Source: Paenibacillus cellulositrophicus (lineage in GTDB: Bacteria; Bacillota; Bacilli; Paenibacillales; Paenibacillaceae). From it: a DNA stretch of 64,000 bases. The stretch is taken from NCBI RefSeq assembly GCF_009363095.1, contig NZ_CP045295.1, positions 6,105,001 to 6,169,000 on the forward strand. The letters are read 5' to 3'. This document shows, one piece after another, positions 51,150-59,073 of this stretch. Position 1 is the stretch's first letter. Each line of letters begins with the position of its first letter. A program made the position numbers and the translations under genes. The notes under the pieces are model-generated. The model was given only the letters and a program-made list of their open reading frames with translations, had not been told where the DNA came from and searched no databases.

Positions 51150-52427
51150 CTAGATTTTCATAAACCCTTCCTGGCTCCACAGATACACCCCCGGTATCAG
51201 CATCAGCAGTCCAAAAACGAGGTACAGCACGTGGACCCCAACGAATGCTCCGGCCCAACCGGCCAGCAGGCTTCCGACGGGAATGGCGCAGGTGCAGATC
51301 GTGCTCGACAGCGCCCCAACCCGGCCAAGCATCGCTTTGGGGGTGACTTCCATCATATAGGTGGATACCGGCGTGTTGACAAACGAAATGGCGAATCCCA
51401 TGCCAAAGCAAAAGGCGGCCGCGGCATAGAGAGGATATTCCCTTAGAAGGGCGGGGACATAGAGAAGGCTGTACGTAACCCCGAGCAGCAAAAATCCGAA
51501 TACGATCAGACTGCTTTTGCGGTAAGCAGTGCCCTTCTGGCTGATCCATAAGCCGCTGATAATCATGCCGGTAATCAGGGCGATGCCGATCAAACTGAGG
51601 CCGTATGGGCCCGAGTGGAGTATTTGTTTGACATAAACGGGCTCAAGCACGTTTTTAGGCGTGAGGCACAGATTCACGAATGCGGCTGAAAGCATGGTCA
51701 TCATCATCAGCTTGTGGCCTTTAACGAACTTCAGGCCGGTTTTAAACTGGCTCCAGTAGGACGGGCTTTCCTCTGCCTGCATAAGACCTGCGTCATTATC
51801 GTCTCCCTGCCCGTGATCCCGGTCGATGCGGATCCAGACGTACAACAGGGCGGCCAGCAGAAAAGACAAGGCGTCGATCAGCATCGCTCCGGAAATGCCA
51901 AGCATGGCGATCAGGCCGCCGGCTGCGGCCAGACCGGCAAGCTCGGCGGTGCGGGAGGCAGACGACGTCAGCGAGTTGCCGCTGAGCAGCAGCTCCTTAG
52001 GCAAAATGCGGGGAACGAGCGACATCTCCGCCGGCGTGGAGAAGCATTCGAGCGTTGAGTTGATAAACGTAAAAATAAACAGGTGCCACGGCTGCAAGTC
52101 TCCTATGAAATAGAGCAGCGCCGTCACGGTTACGGTGATACCCCGGCCGGCATTCGTCACGATCACGACCTTTTTCTTGGACCAGCGGTCGACCAGGACG
52201 CCGGTAAACATACTGAAAGCAATGCCAGGAACAAAGTTGATGGCGTACAGTGTTCCCATTAGCAGCTCGGAGCCGGTAAGCAGGTAGACCATCCAGCTGT
52301 AGGCGATGGAATCCACGGAATCCCCGAATCGTGAAATGATTTTGGCGGTGATCATCATTAGATACAACTTGTGTTTTACCAGTCTGCGTACACCTTGATT
52401 CTGCTGAAGCAATACGGTTTCGCTCAT
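51150..52427 (-). CDS. MFS transporter (multidrug/macrolide exporter type)
   Basis: A 425-residue protein with twelve predicted membrane helices, of the MFS group related to macrolide and multidrug exporters. Helix 1 and the loop show SRFGDSVDSIAYSWMVYLLT and the conserved basic motif FTGVLVDRWSKKKV. A cytoplasmic loop with RIDRDHGQGDDNDAG lies near the middle. GGAGATGTCC precedes the ATG. It pairs with the downstream ArsR-like gene; the substrate is not predictable. Confidence 0.88.
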   Translation of the reverse strand: MSETVLLQQNQGVRRLVKHKLYLMMITAKIISRFGDSVDSIAYSWMVYLLTGSELLMGTLYAINFVPGIAFSMFTGVLVDRWSKKKVVIVTNAGRGITVTVTALLYFIGDLQPWHLFIFTFINSTLECFSTPAEMSLVPRILPKELLLSGNSLTSSASRTAELAGLAAAGGLIAMLGISGAMLIDALSFLLAALLYVWIRIDRDHGQGDDNDAGLMQAEESPSYWSQFKTGLKFVKGHKLMMMTMLSAAFVNLCLTPKNVLEPVYVKQILHSGPYGLSLIGIALITGMIISGLWISQKGTAYRKSSLIVFGFLLLGVTYSLLYVPALLREYPLYAAAAFCFGMGFAISFVNTPVSTYMMEVTPKAMLGRVGALSSTICTCAIPVGSLLAGWAGAFVGVHVLYLVFGLLMLIPGVYLWSQEGFMKI

Positions 52428-52455
52428 GAAAGGACATCTCCATTCAATTTTTATT

Positions 52456-52495
52456 AACGTTAAAATTATTTTAATGATAAATTTATTTTAACGTC
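52456..52495 (-). promoter_or_regulatory. inverted-repeat operator upstream of the MFS/ArsR pair
   Basis: CGTTAAAAT (52458-52466) and ATTTTAACG (52485-52493) are exact inverted arms in an AT-rich stretch, 30-65 bases upstream of the transporter start. This is the expected site for the ArsR-type regulator. Confidence 0.7.
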
Positions 52496-52499
52496 AATT

Positions 52500-52743
52500 C
52501 CGATTTTGGCAAGAAGTTTTTTAAGATTATAGAATTAATAAATTTCAGCGAAGCTGAACCATTCTATAATCGCAAGAAAAACTGCCTTTTAAACGCGGTC
52601 TGTCTTCTTTGAAGGTACGTCGATAGACGTTTTTCTTACAATTGGGTCAGCCTATTTTTCGGTGTGAAGTATCTGTTGTTGGGAGAGCGAGACTTTGCTA
52701 TTTTTTCAACCGAGGGGCAGCGCAACAACTGGAAGATTTATAG
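52500..52743. other. intergenic region upstream of the rplS promoter
   Basis: No ORF with a ribosome binding site is seen. An imperfect inverted repeat (TTATAGAATTAAT near 52533 with ATTCTATAA near 52561) suggests a hairpin in the divergent region; its strand of use is unclear. Confidence 0.45.
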
Positions 52744-52773
52744 TTGCAAAGGATGAAACAAATATGCTACAAT
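52744..52773 (+). promoter_or_regulatory. sigma-A promoter of rplS
   Basis: TTGCAA (52744-52749) and TACAAT (52768-52773) have an 18-bp spacer, about 100 bases upstream of rplS. The predicted start of transcription is near 52780. Confidence 0.78.
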
Positions 52774-52779
52774 AAATGC

Positions 52780-52868
52780 TGTTGTGTGGAATACGGTGGT
52801 CCGCTGCGGATGATGAAGGAAAACAGAGGGTTTTCCGGAAGAGGCAAGAACACCTGTACGGAAGGAGG
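52780..52868 (+). ncRNA. L19-leader-type structured RNA upstream of rplS
   Basis: The transcript leader contains TACGGTG (52792-52798) able to pair with CACCTGTA (52851-52858), a CCG-CTG-CGG hairpin, and a perfect GGAAAAC-AGAGG-GTTTTCC hairpin (52818-52836). The ribosome binding site GGAAGGAGGAG follows. Such leaders are known before rplS in Firmicutes and are thought to bind L19 for autoregulation. Identity is inferred from position and folding. Confidence 0.7.
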
Positions 52869-52876
52869 AGTCCTAA

Positions 52877-53221
52877 ATGAACATCCTACAAGAGATTACC
52901 AAAGAACAGCTTCGCACCGACATCCCTAGCTTTCGTCCTGGCGACACTTTGAAAGTGCACGTTAAGGTTATCGAGGGATCGCGCGAGCGTATCCAGTTGT
53001 TCGAAGGTGTTGTGATTAAGCGTCGCGGAGGCGGCATCGCTGAGACTTTTACTGTGCGTAAAATCTCTTACGGTGTTGGGGTAGAAAGAACTTTCCCAAT
53101 CAACTCGCCAAAAATCGAGAAGATCGAAGTGGCTCGTTACGGTAAAGTACGTCGCGCCAAACTGTACTATCTTCGTGAACTGCGCGGTAAAGCAGCAAGA
53201 ATTAAAGAGATTCGCCGTTAA
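52877..53221 (+). CDS. rplS: 50S ribosomal protein L19
   Basis: A 114-residue large-subunit protein at the subunit interface. The sequence RTDIPSFRPGDTLKVHVKVI, then FEGVVIKRRGGGIAETFTVR and VGVERTFPINSPKI is diagnostic. It has its own promoter and leader, because in this genome it no longer follows trmD directly. A terminator ends it. Confidence 0.98.
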   Translation: MNILQEITKEQLRTDIPSFRPGDTLKVHVKVIEGSRERIQLFEGVVIKRRGGGIAETFTVRKISYGVGVERTFPINSPKIEKIEVARYGKVRRAKLYYLRELRGKAARIKEIRR

Positions 53222-53235
53222 TCAGCGAACAACGC

Positions 53236-53267
53236 TAAAGGGCTTGATTTCAAGCCCTTTTCGTTTT
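53236..53267 (+). terminator. rho-independent terminator after rplS
   Basis: AAAGGGCTTGA and TCAAGCCCTTTT form a hairpin followed by CGTTTT. Confidence 0.88.
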
Positions 53268-53383
53268 AGGATTAAAAAGGCGTCAATAGATGAACGAACC
53301 AAGTTGACAAACCGCGATAAGCGGAGGTTTTTCTGGCGATCACGAATGCCTTTTCGCTTCGCTGGTCCAAAGAAAGCATACAC

Positions 53384-53408
53384 GGCTCCGTAATGGGAGC
53401 TTTTCTTT
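53384..53408 (+). terminator. second terminator-like hairpin before lepB
   Basis: GCTCC and GGAGC (loop GTAATG) are followed by TTTTCTTTT. With an unpaired TTGACA at 53304-53309 upstream, it might end a short transcript or attenuate lepB. Confidence 0.5.
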
Positions 53409-53438
53409 TCGGCAAAACTAGGAGAGGGCGGTGGATAT

Positions 53439-54059
53439 ATGCAGCAGGACATTCAGAGCGATGCGGTGGAACTGAAGGAAGAAGATCATAAACCACCTAA
53501 AAAAGGGAAAAATGAAGTCGTAGAATGGCTGAAAGCGATCATCATTGCCCTGATTTTGGTGGCACTGATCCGCTGGCTTCTCTTCAAACCGTTTATTGTG
53601 GACGGACCCTCCATGCAGCCAAACTTTCATACAGGCGAGCGGTTGATCGTCAATGAAATATTGTACGATATCCGGGCTCCGCATCGTGGAGAAGTTATCG
53701 TGTTCCATGTTCCGTCCGAAGGCAAGGATTTTATCAAACGCGTGATTGCCGTCGCAGGCGATACCGTCAAGGTGGAAGGCGACACGGTAACCGTGAACGG
53801 CAAAAAAGTCAATGAAGCCTACATACAGGGTGCCATCGATGCAAGCCATAAAGCGGGCCAGATGTATAATGACAAAGATTTTCCAAACAGCGCGTTTCCG
53901 GATGGCAAGGTTCCCGAAGGTCATGTGTTCGTGATGGGGGATAACCGGTCCGACAGTACGGACAGCCGGATGATCGGTTATGTGCCGCTCGGGGATATCG
54001 TCGGACGGGCTGACCTCATCTTCTGGCCGGTGAAGGACATCCATTTGATCAACCATTAA
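53439..54059 (+). CDS. lepB: signal peptidase I
   Basis: A 206-residue membrane protease that removes signal peptides from secreted proteins. One N-terminal transmembrane helix (about residues 30-48) is followed by the catalytic S58 in DGPSMQP and K100 in FIKRVIAVAGD; the GDNRSDSTDSR box is near residue 168. The length and order match the SipS/SipT type. GGAGAGGGCGG lies 8 bases before the ATG. It is followed by rbgA. Confidence 0.95.
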   Translation: MQQDIQSDAVELKEEDHKPPKKGKNEVVEWLKAIIIALILVALIRWLLFKPFIVDGPSMQPNFHTGERLIVNEILYDIRAPHRGEVIVFHVPSEGKDFIKRVIAVAGDTVKVEGDTVTVNGKKVNEAYIQGAIDASHKAGQMYNDKDFPNSAFPDGKVPEGHVFVMGDNRSDSTDSRMIGYVPLGDIVGRADLIFWPVKDIHLINH

Positions 54060-54107
54060 TGAACGTGGAATGAGGCTGTTTGCGGACAAGAGAATGAGGT
54101 GATGACG

Positions 54108-54974
54108 GTGACGATTCAATGGTTTCCTGGTCATATGACCAAAGCGCGCCGCCAAATACAGGATAAGTTAAAGCTGATTGACGTCGTGATCGAGCTGATC
54201 GATTCGCGTCTTCCGCTGTCCAGCCGCAATCCGATGATTGACGAGATTTTGCAGGGGAAGCCCCGGCTGATCATTATGAACAAGGCGGATTTGGCAGACC
54301 CTTCGGTAACGAAGCAGTGGCAGGATTATTTTAAAGAGGAAGGCCATACGGCATTTCCGGTCGATGCGGCTACAGGCACGGGCGTGAAAGAGATTCCTGG
54401 ACAGCTGAAGCTGCTTCTGAAGGAGAAGATTGATCGCCAAATCGCCAAGGGGATGAACCCGCGGGCGATCCGTGCGCTGATCGTCGGCATCCCGAACGTA
54501 GGCAAGTCGACGCTGATCAACCGGCTCGCCGGGCGCAGCATTGCCGCAACGGGGGACCGGCCGGGCGTGACGAAAGGCCAGCAGTGGATTAAGGTAGGCG
54601 GAGAAATCGAGCTTCTGGATACTCCGGGGATTTTGTGGCCCAAATTTGAGGACGAGAACGTTGGCTACCGCCTCGCGGTAACCGGCGCGATCAAGGAAGA
54701 GATCCTGAACGTGGAGGATGTCGCCTTTTTTGCGGTCAAATACCTGGTCCAGTATTACTGGGACGCCTTCCGGGAGCGCTTCGAGATCGATGCGGACATG
54801 CCGCACAACCCGGACGAGAGCGACGAAATCGTCTCCATCATGGAAGCGGTGGGGCGCAAGCGCGGCTGCTTGATGAGCGGCGGACGGGTGGATCTGGAGA
54901 AAGCGTCGAAGACGCTGCTGCGGGAGCTTCGTGCCGGCAAAATGGGCCGGTTCTCGATGGAGGCCCCTTACTAA
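54108..54974 (+). CDS. rbgA: ribosome biogenesis GTPase RbgA (YlqF)
   Basis: A 288-residue circularly permuted GTPase required for a late step of 50S assembly. The order of motifs is G4 (NKAD, 58-61), G1 (GIPNVGKST, 127-135) and G3 (DTPG, 171-174). The start at GTG 54108 (MTIQWFPGHM) is preferred because GAGG lies 8 bases upstream and the family begins there; ATG 54102 is too close. The lepB-rbgA-rnhB order is typical, but here other genes intervene before rnhB. Confidence 0.96.
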   Translation: MTIQWFPGHMTKARRQIQDKLKLIDVVIELIDSRLPLSSRNPMIDEILQGKPRLIIMNKADLADPSVTKQWQDYFKEEGHTAFPVDAATGTGVKEIPGQLKLLLKEKIDRQIAKGMNPRAIRALIVGIPNVGKSTLINRLAGRSIAATGDRPGVTKGQQWIKVGGEIELLDTPGILWPKFEDENVGYRLAVTGAIKEEILNVEDVAFFAVKYLVQYYWDAFRERFEIDADMPHNPDESDEIVSIMEAVGRKRGCLMSGGRVDLEKASKTLLRELRAGKMGRFSMEAPY

Positions 54975-55050
54975 TCGGAAAAGAACGCCGGATACGATCC
55001 ATGTGTCCCGCGTGTATCAAAGCGAGATGTACAGTATCATAGTGAACGAA

Positions 55051-55087
55051 CAAGCCCAGTTCCGTTATAGGTACTGGGCTTTTTTTG
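55051..55087 (+). terminator. rho-independent terminator after rbgA
   Basis: AAGCCCAGT and ACTGGGCTT pair, followed by seven T residues. Confidence 0.92.
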
Positions 55088-55119
55088 CGTGTTGATTTAT
55101 GGGAGAGGAAGGCCGTCAT

Positions 55120-55956
55120 ATGAAAAAAAGAATGATGGAAATCATAACGATCATCGCGGGGGCGTTTATTTTTGCGCTCGATATCAATCTGTTTGTCATT
55201 CCCCACGACCTTGGCGAAGGCGGTGTGACCGGGATTACGATCATCCTGTATTACCTGTTTGCATGGTCGCCGGGATTGGTCAACCTGATTTTGAACGCCA
55301 TCCTGCTGATCGTTGGTTATAAGTTTTTGGACAAAATGACGACGGTGTACACCATCGTTGCTGTCGTGTTTAACTCTTTGTTCCTCCATTTGACCGAAAG
55401 TTGGACACTTACATCGAACGAACCGATCGTCAATGCGATTTTTGGCGGTGTATTGGCCGGTGTCGGCATCGGGCTGATCGTGAGGGCCGGAGGCACCACC
55501 GCCGGTACGGTCATTTTGGCGCGGATTGCCCATAAATACTGGGACTGGAACATCAGTTACGCCCTGCTGTTCTTTGATCTGATCGTCGCGTTCTCCTCCT
55601 ACTTTATCATTGGCGCGGAAAGCCTGATGCTGACGATCATTATGCTGTTCGTCGGCACGAAGGTGATGGAATTCATCATCGAGGGCCTGAACCCGAAGAA
55701 GGCGGTGATGATCGTATCGGAGCAGCATGCGGAGATCGCCGAGAAGGTTAACCGGGTTATGGACCGGGGAGTCACCGTGTTTAAAGGGTACGGCTATTAC
55801 AGTAAGTCGGCCAAGGAAGTGCTGTACATCGTCATCAGCAAGCAGGAGGTACCTGTCCTGAAAAAGATCGTCAAGGTGGCGGACAAGCAGGCGTTTATTA
55901 CGATCCATGACGTTCGGGACGTGTTTGGGGAAGGATTCATCGACATATCGAAATAG
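55120..55956 (+). CDS. YitT family membrane protein
   Basis: A 278-residue protein with five or six membrane helices in the first 190 residues (DLGEGGVTGITIILYYLF, then GGTTAGTVILARI) and a cytoplasmic C-terminal DUF2179 domain (AVMIVSEQHAEIAEKVNRVM, then GVTVFKGYGYYSKS). This is the YitT family; the function is unknown. The ATG at 55120 follows GGAGAGGAAGG; the upstream ATG at 55099 is less likely. A terminator follows. Confidence 0.92.
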   Translation: MKKRMMEIITIIAGAFIFALDINLFVIPHDLGEGGVTGITIILYYLFAWSPGLVNLILNAILLIVGYKFLDKMTTVYTIVAVVFNSLFLHLTESWTLTSNEPIVNAIFGGVLAGVGIGLIVRAGGTTAGTVILARIAHKYWDWNISYALLFFDLIVAFSSYFIIGAESLMLTIIMLFVGTKVMEFIIEGLNPKKAVMIVSEQHAEIAEKVNRVMDRGVTVFKGYGYYSKSAKEVLYIVISKQEVPVLKKIVKVADKQAFITIHDVRDVFGEGFIDISK

Positions 55957-55991
55957 TGTCGCAGCAGATAAAGACTTAGAATAGAGAAGAG

Positions 55992-56026
55992 GAAAGCTCA
56001 TGACCTGGGGTCATGGGCTTTTTTTG
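55992..56026 (+). terminator. rho-independent terminator after the yitT-like gene
   Basis: AAAGCTCATGAC and GTCATGGGCTTT form a stem with a five-base loop and a T-run. Confidence 0.9.
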
Positions 56027-56114
56027 TCGGGATCGACGAACGCAAGAAAGGCAGCCGCGCATGAAAATACAGCATCGTGGCAAAATAGGTGAAAACGGTT
56101 AGAGGAGGAAAAAT

Positions 56115-56942
56115 GTGAGAAGCTGGCGGATATTTTGGGCAATCGTGATGACGTTGATGCTGGCCGTGACGACAGCGTGCGGCGGAAATACGGGAACGAA
56201 GCCGCAGGAGGGGCAAACCGGGGGCGCCCAGACAGGTAAAAACCTGCTTGAGACGATCAAGCAAAGCGGCAAGCTGCGCATCGGCACGGAAGGAACGTAT
56301 GCACCTTTTACCTATCATGATGAGAAAGGAACGCTGACCGGTTTTGACGTTGACCTGGGCCGGGAGATTGCCAAAAGGCTCGGCGTGAAGCCGGAGTTTA
56401 TCGAAACGAAATGGGACGGCATGATCGCCGGCTTGGACGCCAAGCGTTTCGACGTGGTGATGAACGAAGTATCCATTAATGCGGAGCGGAAGGCTAAATA
56501 CGACTTTTCGGACCCCTACATCGCCTCCAAGGCGGTATTGATTGTGAAGGATAATAATCAGGACATTAAAAAGCTGGCCGACCTCAAAGGCAAAAAAGCA
56601 GGTCAGTCGCTGACGAGCAATCTGAATCAAATTGCTAAAGACAACGGTGCCACGATCGTGCAGGTCGACGGTTTCAACCAAGCGATCGACTTGCTGCTGT
56701 CCGGGCGCATCGATGCTACGGTGAACGACAAACTGTCCTATCTCGACTTCAAAACAAGACGTCCCGACGCGCCGATCAAGGTGGTGGACGAAACCGATAC
56801 AGGCAGCACCAGCGCCGTACTGATGAACAAAAACAACAATGAGTTGCGGGACGCCATTAACCAGGCGCTGGCCGACATGAAGAAGGATGGAACGTACCTT
56901 GCCATCTCCAAAAAATACTTTGGTACGGATGTATCGAAATAA
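56115..56942 (+). CDS. amino acid (cystine-type) ABC transporter substrate-binding lipoprotein
   Basis: A 275-residue extracellular solute-binding protein of family 3. The N-terminal signal ends with a lipobox-like TTAC (Cys near residue 22) for membrane anchoring. The mature part starts LRIGTEGTYAPFTYHDEKG and includes TGFDVDLGREIAKRLGVKPE, typical of cystine or polar amino acid binders such as TcyA. The start is GTG at 56115 after GAGGAGGAAA; an ATG one base earlier runs at once into a stop. Permease and ATPase genes follow. Confidence 0.9.
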   Translation: MRSWRIFWAIVMTLMLAVTTACGGNTGTKPQEGQTGGAQTGKNLLETIKQSGKLRIGTEGTYAPFTYHDEKGTLTGFDVDLGREIAKRLGVKPEFIETKWDGMIAGLDAKRFDVVMNEVSINAERKAKYDFSDPYIASKAVLIVKDNNQDIKKLADLKGKKAGQSLTSNLNQIAKDNGATIVQVDGFNQAIDLLLSGRIDATVNDKLSYLDFKTRRPDAPIKVVDETDTGSTSAVLMNKNNNELRDAINQALADMKKDGTYLAISKKYFGTDVSK

Positions 56943-56964
56943 TCGGCAAAAAGGGGGTTAACCG

Positions 56965-57642
56965 ATGAATGACAGAACCGCCCATCTCACCGATATTTTT
57001 ATCGACTCCTTTGTGCCGCTGCTCATGGCGGGGATCAAGTTCACGATTCCCCTGACGATCATTTCCTTCATTCTCGGTTTCGTGCTGGCGTTCCTTACCG
57101 CGCTGGCCCGCCTGTCGCGCTGGAGCATTCTCCAGCGGGTCGCCTGGTTTTATGTGTGGATCATCCGGGGGACTCCGCTGCTCGTCCAGCTGTTTATCAT
57201 TTTCTACGGGCTTCCGAGCATCGGCGTCGTCATCGACGCTTTCACCGCTGCGGTGATCGGATTCTCGATCAGTGTCGGAGCCTATGGTTCAGAAATTATG
57301 CGCGCCGCGATCCAGTCCATCGCCAAGGGGCAGTGGGAGGCGGCGTACTCGGTCGGGATGACCCGTTCCCAGGCGCTGCGCCGGATTGTTCTGCCGCAGG
57401 CGGCAAGGGTATCGCTGCCTCCTCTGGCCAACTCTTTTATCAGCCTGTTGAAGGATACGTCTCTGGCAGCGACGGTGACACTCACAGAGCTGTTCCAAAA
57501 GGGGCAGCAAATTACGGCGGTCGTGTATGAGCCTTTGCTGCTGTACTGCGAGGTAGCCTTGATCTACCTGATCTTCAGCACCGTCCTGTCGGCGCTCCAG
57601 CATCAGCTCGAACACCGGTTTGACCGTTATGCCGCAAGATAG
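56965..57642 (+). CDS. amino acid ABC transporter permease
   Basis: A 225-residue membrane protein with five helices and the conserved EAA loop (GQWEAAYSVGMTRSQALRRI, about residues 125-144) that contacts the ATPase. The HisM/GlnP-type start TIPLTIISFILGFVLAF fits polar amino acid or cystine importers. AAAGGGGGTT precedes the ATG. It lies 22 bases after the binding protein and 18 bases before the ATPase. Confidence 0.92.
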   Translation: MNDRTAHLTDIFIDSFVPLLMAGIKFTIPLTIISFILGFVLAFLTALARLSRWSILQRVAWFYVWIIRGTPLLVQLFIIFYGLPSIGVVIDAFTAAVIGFSISVGAYGSEIMRAAIQSIAKGQWEAAYSVGMTRSQALRRIVLPQAARVSLPPLANSFISLLKDTSLAATVTLTELFQKGQQITAVVYEPLLLYCEVALIYLIFSTVLSALQHQLEHRFDRYAAR

Positions 57643-57660
57643 CGAAACGAGGGATGCATC

Positions 57661-58410
57661 ATGATTGAAATCAACGATCTGAGATTAAGCTTTGGCAGCA
57701 ATGAAGTGCTCAAGGGAATCGACCTGTCGATCGAAAAAGGACAAGTGACGGTCATCATCGGGCCCTCTGGTTCCGGAAAAACGACGCTGCTCCGGTGCAT
57801 CAACCTGCTGGAAATCCCGACGGAAGGAATGCTGCGGATCGGAGACTCCGCCTTGTCGTTCAGGGAAGGAAACAAGCCGGGAAGGGGAGACATCCTGGCT
57901 TTCCGGAGGAAAACCGGTATGGTTTTTCAATCGTATAATCTGTTTCCCCATATGACGGCTCTGCAGAACGTGATGGAGGCGCAGGTCATCGTGCAGAAAA
58001 AGAGCCGAGCGGAGGCTAAGGAGAGATCGATGGAGCTTCTCGGCAAGGTAGGACTTGCCGGCAAAGCGGACTCCTATCCGCACCAGCTGTCCGGCGGACA
58101 GCAGCAGCGGGTCGGTATTGCCCGGGCAATGGGCATCGGTCCGGAGCTGCTTTTATTCGATGAACCGACGTCCGCCCTGGACCCGGAGCTGGTCGGTGAA
58201 GTGCTGAAGGTCATCAAAGAGCTGGCTGTAGAAGGCATGACGATGGCCATCGTAACCCATGAGATGAAATTTGCGAGCCAGGTGGCGGACCGGATCGTGT
58301 TTATGGACGAAGGAATCATCATGGAGCAGGGCAGTCCGAATGAGGTGCTAAACCATCCGGCGCAGGAGCGGACGAGGCAGTTTTTATCGCTGCTCAGCGA
58401 GCCGGTGTAA
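57661..58410 (+). CDS. amino acid ABC transporter ATP-binding protein
   Basis: A 249-residue ATPase. Walker A is GPSGSGKTT (36-44), the signature LSGGQQQRVGIARA lies near residue 142, and Walker B LLFDEPTSALDPE follows. The H-loop is IVTHEMKF. The best known relatives are the cystine importer TcyC and glutamine importer GlnQ. It completes the three-gene operon and is followed by a terminator. No sulfur-responsive leader was recognised upstream of the operon. Confidence 0.93.
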   Translation: MIEINDLRLSFGSNEVLKGIDLSIEKGQVTVIIGPSGSGKTTLLRCINLLEIPTEGMLRIGDSALSFREGNKPGRGDILAFRRKTGMVFQSYNLFPHMTALQNVMEAQVIVQKKSRAEAKERSMELLGKVGLAGKADSYPHQLSGGQQQRVGIARAMGIGPELLLFDEPTSALDPELVGEVLKVIKELAVEGMTMAIVTHEMKFASQVADRIVFMDEGIIMEQGSPNEVLNHPAQERTRQFLSLLSEPV

Positions 58411-58442
58411 AATACTAGTAGGTGCTTGCGGGCACGGCGACG

Positions 58443-58471
58443 ATAGCTGCATTGATGCAGCTATTTTTTTG
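58443..58471 (+). terminator. rho-independent terminator after the ABC operon
   Basis: ATAGCTGCAT and ATGCAGCTAT form a hairpin with a two-base loop followed by seven T residues. Confidence 0.92.
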
Positions 58472-58706
58472 TGTGGGGATCGTGGTGCGCGGGTGTTTAA
58501 AGTTGTACCGCCTTCTCAAGCAGCTGAATAACCGCATTTGGAAATTTACGAAACTATGATTGATTGCGGTGGTGTCAAAAAGCTTGGTTGGGTAGCATTC
58601 TTCAAAGAGTTTGGCCGGTTCACGGCGGACTCCGGGATTGCCAAAACCACGATGACCCTTGTTCAAGTCGTTCGATATAGCTGCATCCATGATCACTCCT
58701 CGAAGT
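58472..58706. other. region between ABC operon and repeat array, no firm gene
   Basis: Two overlapping open frames exist (58538-58834 on plus; 58415-58714 on minus). The minus one could start at an ATG near 58690 after CGAGGAGTG, but it reads through the terminator of the ABC operon and shows no family resemblance. I call neither. Confidence 0.45.
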
Positions 58707-58834
58707 ACATCCATCTCATTACAGCATATTCACCTCTTTGCAACACTCTTCTTTTTCAATACATTCACCTCTTTGAAGTTACATTCATCTCTTTGCAGTT
58801 ACATTCTTCTCATTACAGCACATTCTGCTCCTAG
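58707..58834. repeat. seven degenerate 18-20 bp tandem repeats
   Basis: Units begin at about 58707, 58726, 58743, 58761, 58781, 58801 and 58820 and follow the pattern ACATTCAYCTCTTTGCAGTT. Read on the minus strand the units look like AAAGAGGTGAATGT, that is, a ribosome-binding-site-like sequence before an ATG in several copies. A terminator overlaps the last unit on the plus strand. Confidence 0.8.
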
Positions 58835-58856
58835 CTTCGTGAGGCTAGGTTTTTTC
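58830..58856 (+). terminator. rho-independent terminator after the repeat array
   Basis: CCTAGC and GCTAGG pair around an eight-base loop and are followed by six T residues. It implies that the repeats may be transcribed on the plus strand. Confidence 0.8.
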
Positions 58857-59073
58857 ACCGGTTAATGCTTTCGGGCATATCGGCTCGGCGCATCTTCTGC
58901 ACTCCAGCAGTCCGCACCCAAATTTTTGGAAGCCTGCCAGATGTCGTTTTTCGTTGGAATCCGCTGCCCGAACATAGTACAATAAAAAGGATAGATTGCG
59001 AGTTTGATAGACTTGCCAGGGGAATGAGCGGGAATACCCCTTGGCTCTTGCAGCACGGAGGAGGAAAGACAGC

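Noticed and set aside
56027..56114. Riboswitch upstream of the cystine-type ABC operon
   Set aside because: The leader is short and shows no S-box, T-box or lysine-type structure.
58538..58834. 98-residue plus-strand frame running into the repeat array
   Set aside because: It starts without a ribosome binding site and its end is made of the repeat units; the opposite-strand frame reads through a terminator.
58707..58834. Repeat array considered as a CRISPR
   Set aside because: Units are contiguous, degenerate and 18-20 bp long, with no unique spacers and no cas genes nearby.
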